A DNA stretch of 52,175 bases, from NCBI GenBank assembly GCA_023544525.1, contig JAMJFU010000004.1, forward strand, positions 1-52,175, in the 5' to 3' direction. The position numbers were made by a program, and so were the translations under genes. This document shows, piece by piece, positions 33,383-40,433 of the stretch (positions are counted from its first letter, which is position 1; every line of letters begins with the position of its first letter). Below the pieces are notes generated by a model that worked only from the letters and a program-made list of their open reading frames with translations, made no database searches and was not told the origin of the DNA. This DNA comes from Anaerolineae bacterium. Lineage in GTDB: Bacteria > Chloroflexota > Anaerolineae > JAAYZQ01.

Positions 33383-33991
33383 CTAGCCGATATAGATCTG
33401 CACTTTCTCGCCCTTCTCATCATCCTGAACATCGATGAAGAGGGGCTCATTTCTGGATTTCCCCTGGCGTAGAGCGATGATCAGGTCATCTACGCCGGTA
33501 TCCTTGAGCTGCGGCACAAACGGTTGGGCCAGGCGTAGCCCCCAAGCAGCCAGTGTCAGAGGCAACGGCAAGCTGAAAGCGACCTTGTGGCCGTTGCCTT
33601 CCCCTTCGCTGATGCGCAGGTGGAGCCAGGTGGCACTGCGCGTCCACCAGGCGATGAGCATCACCCCCAGGCCGAGGATCATGGGCAGCCAGCCGCACAG
33701 CCGCCAACCGGGTGCTGCCCTGATGGAATAGACGAGACCCATGATCAGTGCACCGGCAACGAGGACAATGCCTCCGGCCATGAGTGGATAGATCCAAAAC
33801 CGGGCCCAGCGGGTCTCTGCCTGTTCGACAGGTGACAAGCTGGGCGAACCGCTCCAGCTGGCCCCTTCAGTCCGAGTTTGAACAGCCTCGGACTCTGCCT
33901 GCTCGAGCGCGGTGAGCAACTGGGCGGCTTCCTCCGCCGTGATCTCGCCCGATCCCAGCATCTCGAGGATGCGCAGCTTTTCTTCTTCCAT
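33383..33991 (-). CDS. SHOCT-like domain membrane protein
   Basis: 202 residues from the ATG at 33991 (AAGG upstream). The SHOCT-like hairpin occupies residues 5-31 (LRILEMLGSGEITAEEAAQL). Two membrane helices follow at about 68-90 and 100-118. The C-terminal part (about 120-202) has LRISEGEGNGHKVAFSLPLP, DDLIIALRQGKS and VQIYIG, clearly related to the C-terminus of the downstream SHOCT-like protein. The two genes look like an ancient duplication in which this copy gained a membrane hairpin. They are 43 nt apart and probably co-transcribed. Confidence 0.82.
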   Translation of the reverse strand: MEEEKLRILEMLGSGEITAEEAAQLLTALEQAESEAVQTRTEGASWSGSPSLSPVEQAETRWARFWIYPLMAGGIVLVAGALIMGLVYSIRAAPGWRLCGWLPMILGLGVMLIAWWTRSATWLHLRISEGEGNGHKVAFSLPLPLTLAAWGLRLAQPFVPQLKDTGVDDLIIALRQGKSRNEPLFIDVQDDEKGEKVQIYIG

Positions 33992-34109
33992 AGAACCTTG
34001 TCTCCCCAGCACGATCGGCTGGGTGGCCAACGCCCAACCCACCTACTTGGAATCGCGGATCCCCCGGTTGTCCTGGCCCACTGCGGGTTCCGCGCGTCCG
34101 GCTGGCAGT

Positions 34110-35489
34110 TCACTCCCCACTCAAAGCGTCGATGGGCTCCCCCGCGCCTGCCACGGCCAGCTCATACCGCCCTGAGGACGTCTCTGGCTCCTCCAGCACG
34201 GCGAGACCCACCAGGCCACCAGCCGAGACGATGATGCCCGAGACGACATAGATCGAACGCAGGGCTACGATTTCGCCCAGGGCGGCGGCGGCGACCATCG
34301 AGATCAGGCCGGCTGCCGTGGTCAGGGCATTCAAGGCACTGCCCATCCTGCCTCGTTTCAGGTCAGGGACAGCCAGCTGCATCATGGTTGTCAGAGTCGA
34401 TTGGGCAGGCACCAGGGCCACTCCTACGAGCAAGCTGGCCAGCAGGACCATCAGTGGCATGTAGAGGAGCCTCTGGCCCACGGCCATCTCGGCCTGGGGG
34501 AGACCCGGGGGCAGCGCAGGGTTCAGGTTGGCCAGCGAGTACGTGGGGGAAAGCCCGATCAGGGCGAGCATCGCCCCGATGAACACGATGGTCCAGCCTG
34601 CCAACTTGCGCTTGGAGAAGCGCGCTGTCACAAAGCCAAGCATCACGCCACCCAGGGCCATGCCAATGCCCTGGGCTGCATCCACCATGCCGAGCCCTTC
34701 GGCCCCCAGGCCAAAGGTCCGCTGCATAAAGGGCACCCAGATGACATTCATAGCACCCAGACCCAGTTGCACCACGGCCAGGCAGAGCAAGACGCCGACC
34801 ATGATCCGGTTGCCAAAGAGAAAGGTCACCCCATCACGCAACTCGGCCCGCACCGCTGCGAACTCGCTTCCGGCTGCTGCCTGCCTGCCGCTGGTGGTGC
34901 GTGGGACGGCCATGGTAACGATGGCCAAGGCCGAGACGAAAAACGTTGCCGAGTCGACCAGGAAGGCGACGTGGGCGCCCCACAGCCCGATGGAAAAGCC
35001 GGCCAGCGCTGGCCCGATCAGGAGGCCTGCTGTCTGGACGATCTGCATCAGCCCGTTGGCCGCCAGCAGGTGATCCCTCTCGCGGATGATCAGGGGCAGG
35101 ACGGCGTTCTGTGCCGGGAAGAAAAAGCGGCTGACGGAGGACATCAGGAAGGCGACGATATAGTAGATCCATACCTGGTCTGGGGTTTTGACCAACAAGC
35201 ACAGCAGGACCAGCATGCCACGCAGTACATCGGCCGCGATCATGGTCCGCTTGCGGTCCCAGCGATCGACAAACACGCCAGCCACCGGTCCCAGCAGGAG
35301 CATGGGTAGGGCACTGGCCATGACGGACAGGCCCACCTGCAGCGCTGATCCCGTCAGCCGTTCCACCATGATTGGAATGGCCAGCCAATAGAAGTAATCG
35401 CCGACGAAAGAGATGGTCTGGCCAAGCCACAGGGCCAGGAAACTTCTATTGCGAAAAAGCTGCCGGTAAGGCGTCTTTTCCTGTTCCAC
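34110..35489 (-). CDS. MFS transporter (macrolide-efflux/MFS_3 type)
   Basis: 459 residues from the GTG at 35489, which has GAGGAAA upstream; a TTG at 35501 overlapping the previous stop is an alternative. Twelve membrane helices are predicted. The family signature is NRSFLALWLGQTISFVGDY near the N-terminus and, in loop 2-3, GPVAGVFVDRWDRKRTMIAA, the MFS motif A. It is likely a proton-driven exporter of drugs or metabolites. It directly follows the GNAT gene, so the two are co-translated. Confidence 0.93.
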   Translation of the reverse strand: MEQEKTPYRQLFRNRSFLALWLGQTISFVGDYFYWLAIPIMVERLTGSALQVGLSVMASALPMLLLGPVAGVFVDRWDRKRTMIAADVLRGMLVLLCLLVKTPDQVWIYYIVAFLMSSVSRFFFPAQNAVLPLIIRERDHLLAANGLMQIVQTAGLLIGPALAGFSIGLWGAHVAFLVDSATFFVSALAIVTMAVPRTTSGRQAAAGSEFAAVRAELRDGVTFLFGNRIMVGVLLCLAVVQLGLGAMNVIWVPFMQRTFGLGAEGLGMVDAAQGIGMALGGVMLGFVTARFSKRKLAGWTIVFIGAMLALIGLSPTYSLANLNPALPPGLPQAEMAVGQRLLYMPLMVLLASLLVGVALVPAQSTLTTMMQLAVPDLKRGRMGSALNALTTAAGLISMVAAAALGEIVALRSIYVVSGIIVSAGGLVGLAVLEEPETSSGRYELAVAGAGEPIDALSGE

Positions 35490-35497
35490 GAATTTCC

Positions 35498-36514
35498 TCA
35501 AAACCTCTTCTGTAGTGTCAAAAGGGTCCGCATCTCTTCGAAGCCGTAGGTGCGCAGGATCCTCTGCAGCTCTGTCTCCCGCTGGTAGGCCGTAACCTGG
35601 ACCGGCTGAGGTGGGGCACCTGCCAGTTTGTGCAGGGCGCGGCTGATCAGAGCTGCCTCTACCTGTCCAGCATGCTCAGGATGGACCAGCATCGCCAGGC
35701 GATGACCCTGTTGGCGACGGGCTATGATGATCTTTACCATGCCCACGAGTTCTTGGCCGTTAAGGATCACCAGCCGCTGGATCTGCTGCCCTCCGATCAG
35801 GTTGCCCAGCCAGTCTACCAAACGGTTGCCCCAGTCGGGCCAGTACTGAACCCTCTGGATAGGCCGGAACCACTGCTGAGGTTCGGGAATGACCTGTTGA
35901 GCCAGTTGGTAGGTGGCTCTGCCGTCGGCAGGGCGCCAGGCCCGGACCCGGTAGCCCGGCGCGTCGCTGATGACGATGGAGCGGACCTGGTCAGCCACCA
36001 GATCGATCTCGCCGCCGACTTTCTCAAAGCCCAGGCCAGTATACAGATGCCGGGCAGGCGGGTTATCGTGGCGCACCTGGAGCACTGCCGCCTGGGCACC
36101 ATTGGCCCTGGCCTGGTCGATGGCCCGTTCGGTGAGGCGCCGGCCGATCCCCTGGTTGCGATACTCCTGGGCGACGACGACGTTGCAGATGATATAGCGA
36201 CTGCGGCTGCCGGGCGCCCGGTTGAGGTTCACGTTGCCTACGATCTGGCGCTTGTGGCTGATAGCTTCCTCCCAGACGAAACCGCTAAAGGTATCCTGGA
36301 AGGTCGGGTCTGCCTGGGACAGCCACCAGACCAGTGGGGACAAGCGGCCCATCAAGCGCATTTCTCGCAGGGCCGCCCGGCCCCGCTCGTCCATGTCTTG
36401 GGCAAAGGCGTCGGTGATGAGATCGGCGACCTCGCCCAGGTCCCGTACGGGGTCCAGTCGACGCAGCCCGCCCTGCCTCTGGGCGGTCGCCTCGGTTGCT
36501 GCCGTTACGACCAT
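35498..36514 (-). CDS. GNAT-family N-acetyltransferase
   Basis: 338 residues from the ATG at 36514. Upstream ATGs at 36574 and 36547 lie in or before the -10 element, so they are not used. The GNAT acetyl-CoA motif A is VVVAQEYRNQGIGRRLTERA (R/Q-x-x-G-x-G/A), followed by AVLQVRHDNPPARHLYTGLG and FEKVG, the usual motif B. The C-terminal half (about 165-338) is a second, more degenerate acyltransferase-like domain. Its substrate is unknown. Partnership with the MFS gene suggests modification and export of a small molecule. Confidence 0.9.
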   Translation of the reverse strand: MVVTAATEATAQRQGGLRRLDPVRDLGEVADLITDAFAQDMDERGRAALREMRLMGRLSPLVWWLSQADPTFQDTFSGFVWEEAISHKRQIVGNVNLNRAPGSRSRYIICNVVVAQEYRNQGIGRRLTERAIDQARANGAQAAVLQVRHDNPPARHLYTGLGFEKVGGEIDLVADQVRSIVISDAPGYRVRAWRPADGRATYQLAQQVIPEPQQWFRPIQRVQYWPDWGNRLVDWLGNLIGGQQIQRLVILNGQELVGMVKIIIARRQQGHRLAMLVHPEHAGQVEAALISRALHKLAGAPPQPVQVTAYQRETELQRILRTYGFEEMRTLLTLQKRF

Positions 36515-36545
36515 GACGTTCTGACCACCTGTGTAGACTTGGCCC

Positions 36546-36551
36546 ATTATA
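36546..36551 (-). promoter_or_regulatory. -10 element upstream of the GNAT gene
   Basis: TATAAT on the minus strand, about 30 nt before the chosen start. No good -35 is seen at 16-18 bp, so an activator may be needed. Confidence 0.5.
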
Positions 36552-36670
36552 GCACACCCGGCAGAATTCAACACGTTCGATCTGTTGGGTTGTTAATGTG
36601 CGGCCCGTGTCCGGGGCATAGGCACAAAGCCCGGAGGCAGCAGGCAGACGCAAACTGCCTGGGCCAGCGT

Positions 36671-38074
36671 CTACTCCAGCGCATCCAGCAGCATCTCGGC
36701 CTCTTCGGGCGTAATCTGGCCCTGCTCGACCATCTTGAGAATGGTCAGGCGTTGCTCCTCCAGCTCGGAGTCATCGGGTGAGGTAGCGACGTCCTCCCCT
36801 TCCCGACCCCAGGCGCCATCCTCGGTCCAGGGTTCAGCCTGTGCCTCTCGCTCATGCCGCCGCTTTCTCCACTCCTGGCGGCGTTGCTCCCTCTCTAGCC
36901 TCCGTTCCAGGCGCTCCTGGTGGCGGGCGGCGCTTTCGACGGCGCGGTCCATATCCCGCTGCAGGCGCTCCATGGCCCGCTCTACCGCCTGCTGGGCCCG
37001 CAGGCCCATGTGCTCCCAGTCCACGCTCTCCAGCTTGACCCGCAGGCGGGAGGTCGCGGCTTCCATCTCATCGGCCACCTGGCGACTGATGGCCTCCAGG
37101 TCGATGGCTTGCAGGCCTTCCTCAACCTGTCTCGATATTTCCTCACCGAAGCCAGCGCCCATCGACTCCGGGCCACCGCCAAGGATGACATTGCCGCGGA
37201 CTTCGATAGCCAGCTCGGCACCGCCTTCGCCCAGGGTGCCAGTCAACCTGCCGTTGCTTCGCTCCTGGTTCTGGAGCGCCAGCGAGGTGAGGATCTTGCC
37301 GCGGGCGTTGGCGGTGACGTGGGCATTGGTTCCCTCTGGCAAGCGCACCGTGGCGTTGCCATCGGCCTGGAAGTGGTAACTGTGGCCCTGCCCGAGACCT
37401 CCGCTTAGCACTAGGTTGCCGCCGATGCGGGCCACTTGGGCACCCCCGTTGAGGTCTTTGGCAATCAGGTTGCCGGCGACCTGGTCCAGCGTCACCGGCC
37501 CGTCGACGGACTTGAGTAAGGCATTGCCGCCTACCCGGTCCACGTCCAGGGCGCCACCCAAGGCTTTGACTTGCAGGTTTCCCCCGATGCGCGAGGCCCG
37601 AACACGGTTCAGGCCCTTGGTCAGCAGGCTGCCGCGCACGTTCTGCAGGTCAGCGTTCTCGACTGAACTAAGGCTCGCGTCGCCATAGACGGTGCCGACA
37701 ACCCGGAGCGACGTGGTGGCGTCGACCTTCAGATTGCCATAGACCTCGGCAAGCAGGACCCTGTCCACGCCCTCGAGTTTCAGATTGCCGCGCACCTGCT
37801 CGGCATTCAGGTCGGCCAGGCCGTCGACCTTGAGATTGCCCTTTGCCTGGCGGATGACGACCGGCAGGGAGCCGGGCACCTGTATCTCACAGGAAACCCT
37901 GGCTGACAGTGCGGGACCAGCCTCTGTCTGCTCAATGGTCAGGTGCTCTTCACGGTCGTCTGGGAGCCGGATCAGCAGTTCCGGTTGGTCCCAGACCTCG
38001 AGCAGGACGTTGCCCGCCATTTCGACGAGGGTCAATTGCTGTGCGTCTTCCAGCGGAATGCGCTGTTCGTACAT
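36671..38074 (-). CDS. Beta-solenoid/coiled-coil protein with C-terminal SHOCT-like hairpin
   Basis: 467 residues. Residues 79-235 hold nine repeats, each opening with GN-L or a close variant (G79, G96, G113, G131, G148, G165, G183, G201, G219). They are spaced 17 or 18 residues apart, as in right-handed beta-solenoids of the DUF4097/bactofilin type. A second beta-rich region runs to about 305. Residues 305-420 are a long charged helix (ERAMERLQRDMDRAVESAAR, then the Arg/Glu-rich RRLEREQRRQEWRKRRHERE). The last 30 residues are a SHOCT-like hairpin (LTILKMVEQGQITPEEAEML). It has no signal peptide. It lies 10 nt after the DUF2089 gene, which probably regulates it. Confidence 0.85.
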   Translation of the reverse strand: MYEQRIPLEDAQQLTLVEMAGNVLLEVWDQPELLIRLPDDREEHLTIEQTEAGPALSARVSCEIQVPGSLPVVIRQAKGNLKVDGLADLNAEQVRGNLKLEGVDRVLLAEVYGNLKVDATTSLRVVGTVYGDASLSSVENADLQNVRGSLLTKGLNRVRASRIGGNLQVKALGGALDVDRVGGNALLKSVDGPVTLDQVAGNLIAKDLNGGAQVARIGGNLVLSGGLGQGHSYHFQADGNATVRLPEGTNAHVTANARGKILTSLALQNQERSNGRLTGTLGEGGAELAIEVRGNVILGGGPESMGAGFGEEISRQVEEGLQAIDLEAISRQVADEMEAATSRLRVKLESVDWEHMGLRAQQAVERAMERLQRDMDRAVESAARHQERLERRLEREQRRQEWRKRRHEREAQAEPWTEDGAWGREGEDVATSPDDSELEEQRLTILKMVEQGQITPEEAEMLLDALE

Positions 38075-38084
38075 GGCTGTCCTC

Positions 38085-38459
38085 CTACTTGGCCTTGAGT
38101 AGCTCTACAGCCTGCTCCGACGAAATGTCCCCGGATGCCAGTTGCTGCAGGATCTGTTTGCGTTGTTCGGGCGAGACCGAGTCGTCCCCTTCGTCGACTT
38201 CGTAGCCAAGGCTGCGGATCACCTCGGTGAGGCGTGCCCGGGCGGTGGGGTAGGACATGCCGAGCTCATCCTGGACCCTCGTCAACTTGCCCTCACAACG
38301 GATAAAGGTCTCGGTAAAAGCCAACTGTTGGGGCGAGAGCTGGTAGAAGCGTCCCAAAGTGAACTGGCCCTCGAGGGCCGAGTCGCAGTTCCGGCAGTGG
38401 AGACGGGTCACCGACATCGTATCGCCGCAGACGGGGCATTTCCCGATGACTGGATACAT
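38085..38459 (-). CDS. DUF2089-family zinc-ribbon/HTH regulator
   Basis: 124 residues from the ATG at 38459, with AAAGGAGG upstream. The N-terminal zinc ribbon is CPVCGDTM (C7, C10) and LHCRNCDS (C21, C24). A helix-turn-helix region follows: FIRCEGKLTRVQDELGMSYP, then TARARLTEVIRSLGY. The tail (about 98-124) is again a SHOCT-like hairpin (QILQQLASGDISSEQAVELL). This is the standard DUF2089 layout, a putative transcription factor commonly next to DUF4097-type genes. That is the arrangement here. Confidence 0.92.
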   Translation of the reverse strand: MYPVIGKCPVCGDTMSVTRLHCRNCDSALEGQFTLGRFYQLSPQQLAFTETFIRCEGKLTRVQDELGMSYPTARARLTEVIRSLGYEVDEGDDSVSPEQRKQILQQLASGDISSEQAVELLKAK

Positions 38460-38519
38460 CTTGGTTCCTCCTTTGTGTTTTGATCTCAGTCTGTTGTCAC
38501 GATGGCTGCCCATGGCCCA

Positions 38520-38744
38520 CTAGTGTGAGGGCTGTGGCACGTCGGGAATTTGCAGTGCCAGGCCGGCTTCGGTCACACGCCGGCCCAGGCTGAGCAGCCC
38601 TCGACTCACGCGGGTCAAGAGCCGCAGCCTCCCGGCCGAGATTGGCCGTGCGTGGCGGGGCAGGCTGTTCGAGGCAGTGACAGCCTGTGTTTCGGCCAGG
38701 TGGGCCTTGATGATCGTTTCGCTCAGGCGCCAGTCAGGATAGTG
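38520..38744 (-). CDS. Small hypothetical protein
   Basis: 74 residues from the ATG at 38744; AAAGGAGCATAGGGAG lies upstream. It lies between the strong promoter at 38827-38855 and the DUF2089 gene. The sequence is basic and helical (LRLLTRVSRGLLSLGRRVTE) with no cysteines, signal peptide or membrane helix. No family is recognised. A longer frame to 38855 would start inside the -35 element and is rejected. It is a probable but unproven gene, first in the DUF2089-solenoid operon. Confidence 0.5.
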   Translation of the reverse strand, partial: HYPDWRLSETIIKAHLAETQAVTASNSLPRHARPISAGRLRLLTRVSRGLLSLGRRVTEAGLALQIPDVPQPSH

Positions 38745-38826
38745 CATCTCCCTATGCTCCTTTCCGCAGGCCGGTCCGCAGCTACACAGACCCAGCCCTT
38801 GAGAAAAATTCAAGACTACTTTCAGT

Positions 38827-38855
38827 ATTCTAACATATGGTCTCATTTTTGTCAA
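38827..38855 (-). promoter_or_regulatory. Promoter of the DUF2089-solenoid operon
   Basis: On the minus strand TTGACA (38850-38855) and TAGAAT (38827-38832) are 17 bp apart, inside an unusually AT-rich stretch (38810-38920). Confidence 0.85.
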
Positions 38856-38921
38856 TACCCTAATTCGAAAAATTGCCCTAATACTGAGAAATATTAATAT
38901 TGTACTAAATATTCTTACACT

Positions 38922-38941
38922 GCCAACAACATGTTGTTGGC
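38922..38941. promoter_or_regulatory. 20-bp perfect palindrome upstream of the DUF2089 operon
   Basis: GCCAACAACATGTTGTTGGC reads the same on both strands. It lies about 70 bp upstream of the -35 element, a typical place for a dimeric activator or repressor site. It could also be a hairpin. The gap 38942-39086 shows nothing else supportable. Confidence 0.6.
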
Positions 38942-39086
38942 GTTGTCCTGCTAGCTGATGCTTGTTGCGGGCACGGCGTTAGCTAGACACTTCGGCCTGC
39001 GGCGTCGGTGGCATGTGCCAGGCATGGCGGCTTTGGGATGGCCCGCGGTGGTGGCGCCCTGCCCACCTCGCTCGTGTATTCCGTTC

Positions 39087-39115
39087 TTGCAAATTGCAGA
39101 GTCTTGTTGTACAAT
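39087..39115 (+). promoter_or_regulatory. Promoter of the tRNA pair
   Basis: TTGCAA (39087-39092) and TACAAT (39110-39115) are 17 bp apart, about 80 nt before the tRNA-Gln gene. Confidence 0.7.
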
Positions 39116-39198
39116 CCAGCACGATATGGGCATTCGGCACGAGGCCGTTTGCGTGTTGCCACGCTGAACCCTGTGCTGGAATACCCTCGTTCATCCAT

Positions 39199-39269
39199 TC
39201 GGGGGTCGTCTAACGGCAGGACAAGGGACTTTGGATCCCTGTATTGAGGTTCAAATCCTCACCCCCGAG
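39199..39269 (+). tRNA. tRNA-Gln (anticodon TTG)
   Basis: The acceptor stem TCGGGGG pairs with CCCCCGA. The D arm is GTCT-AACGGCA-GGAC, and the anticodon arm AGGGA-CTTTGGA-TCCCT has TTG at 34-36. The T arm is TGAGG-TTCAAAT-CCTCA. The discriminator is G; CCA is not encoded. It reads CAA/CAG. Confidence 0.95.
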
Positions 39270-39366
39270 CCTATGTCGATCGAGTTCTGCGGAGTGCGGC
39301 ACCCCAGGCGCCAGCCCGCTCCGCCCCTGGGTGCCCGCTCCTCGGAAGTCGATCTGCGGATCTCCT

Positions 39367-39438
39367 GGGCCCTTAGCTCAGTGGCAGAGCGGCCGGCTCA
39401 TAACCGGTTGGTCGCAGGTTCGAATCCTGCAGGGCCCA
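39367..39438 (+). tRNA. tRNA with CAT anticodon (Met elongator or Ile2)
   Basis: The acceptor GGGCCCT pairs with AGGGCCC; the discriminator is A. The D arm is GCTC-AGTGGCA-GAGC, the anticodon arm is GCCGG-CTCATAA-CCGGT, and the T arm is GCAGG-TTCGAAT-CCTGC. The body resembles bacterial tRNA-Ile2 (CTTAGCTCAGTGG, CTCATAA, TTGGTCGC) and has C4-G69 and C5-G68, which TilS reads in E. coli. Ile2, with lysidine at position 34, is therefore quite possible. It is not an initiator, since position 1-72 is a G-C pair. Confidence 0.9.
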
Positions 39439-39494
39439 TTGCAGAGGCGGACGCAACTCCCGCCCTCGTTGTCGGAGGGTAAAAAAGATCGGTC

Positions 39495-39998
39495 ATGAGC
39501 CGGGTTTTGGTCCTCAATGCAACCTATGAGCCCTTGAGCGTCATTTCCATACGGCGCGCAGTGGTGCTCCTCCTCAAGGAAAAGGCCGAGATTGTCGAAG
39601 CGGCCGAGGCTTGGCTCCGCTCGGAACGGGCGGCCCTGCCTATTCCGCTGGTGATCCGCCTGGTCTACTATGTCCGGATCCCTCGCCGCTTTTCGCTGCC
39701 GCTCTCCCGGCGCACGGTCCTGGCCCGCGACCATTACGCGTGCCAGTATTGCGGCGAGCAGATGAGCAAGGCCAGCCTGACCCTGGACCACGTGATCCCT
39801 CGCTCCCGAGGTGGCGAGACCCGTTGGGAGAACGTGGTGGCTGCCTGTGGACCCTGCAACCGGCGCAAAGGTGACCGTACCCCAGAAGAGGCGGGGATGC
39901 CACTCTTCCGGCAGCCACGGCGCCCCCGTTACCTGGCCCTGACCTTGATCGAGGAGAGCAGCACCCACCAGGTGTGGAACAAGTACATGTACTTCTGA
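39495..39998 (+). CDS. HNH endonuclease domain protein
   Basis: 167 residues. The N-terminal half (1-75) is the conserved VLVLNATYEPLSVISIRRAV module that defines this chromosomal HNH family. The HNH core is CQYCGE, then LTLDHVIPRSRGG, NVVAACGPCN and RRKGDRTP. The zinc cysteines and the DH/N/H catalytic set are complete. Members are common single-copy housekeeping-like genes of unknown role, not intron or phage homing enzymes. It lies just downstream of the tRNAs; a GGAGGG is somewhat far upstream (15 nt). Confidence 0.93.
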   Translation: MSRVLVLNATYEPLSVISIRRAVVLLLKEKAEIVEAAEAWLRSERAALPIPLVIRLVYYVRIPRRFSLPLSRRTVLARDHYACQYCGEQMSKASLTLDHVIPRSRGGETRWENVVAACGPCNRRKGDRTPEEAGMPLFRQPRRPRYLALTLIEESSTHQVWNKYMYF

Positions 39999-40088
39999 GG
40001 CAGGCCTTCAGCGCGGGCAGTGGGCTATGTTGGTCGCCCGCGGCATTGCCTGCTACCTGTGTGGGCGCGCTGATTCCTGGTCAGAATC

Positions 40089-40120
40089 AAATCGGATCCG
40101 ATCCGGGTCCGATTTTTTCT
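40089..40120 (+). terminator. Terminator after the HNH gene
   Basis: AAATCGGATCC (40089-40099) pairs with GGGTCCGATTT (40105-40115), with one G-U pair, and runs into TTTTTTCTTT. Confidence 0.8.
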
Positions 40121-40228
40121 TTGCGACTTGCCACGCGTGGATCCCGGTCAGGACAGGGATTGGCCCTGACGCCGGTGAGCATGGCCTCATCGGCGGGCCG
40201 GTGGGCAGTGTACTGCCGGCAAAAGTTC

Positions 40229-40257
40229 TTGCAATCTCCAAGCTCATGTGGTATCCT
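40229..40257 (+). promoter_or_regulatory. Promoter of the RpiR-type regulator gene
   Basis: TTGCAA (40229-40234) and TATCCT (40252-40257) are 17 bp apart. The 170-nt leader that follows is GC-rich with short inverted repeats (e.g. AAGGCC/GGCCTT near 40340) but no recognised riboswitch. Confidence 0.6.
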
Positions 40258-40433
40258 AGTTAGGCGATGCCGGGCCTGTCAAAGAACCCCGTGGGGGACG
40301 GACCCCATACGTAAGAGTTGGGGGTCGACGCCTGAAGGCCGCCACAGGCCTTTGGGATCTGCCACTCAGGCCGGGCTCTGCCCTCTGCCCACAGGCGGAA
40401 GGCGCAAGTGCATAGATTAGAGAGGAGCAGTCC

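Noticed and set aside
35630-36781. Plus-strand open frame of 383 codons
   Set aside because: Antisense of the GNAT gene, which has intact acetyl-CoA motifs.
37785-38102. Tandem DNA repeats encoding the solenoid
   Set aside because: The periodicity is in the protein, not the DNA; the repeats have diverged in nucleotide sequence, so no recent repeat expansion.
39495-39998. HNH nuclease as a homing or mobile element next to tRNA genes
   Set aside because: It belongs to a conserved single-copy chromosomal HNH family; no att-like direct repeats or intron structure flank the tRNAs.
40258-40433. 6S RNA or riboswitch in the leader of the RpiR gene
   Set aside because: Only short inverted repeats are visible; no conserved 6S bubble or known aptamer core could be recognised.
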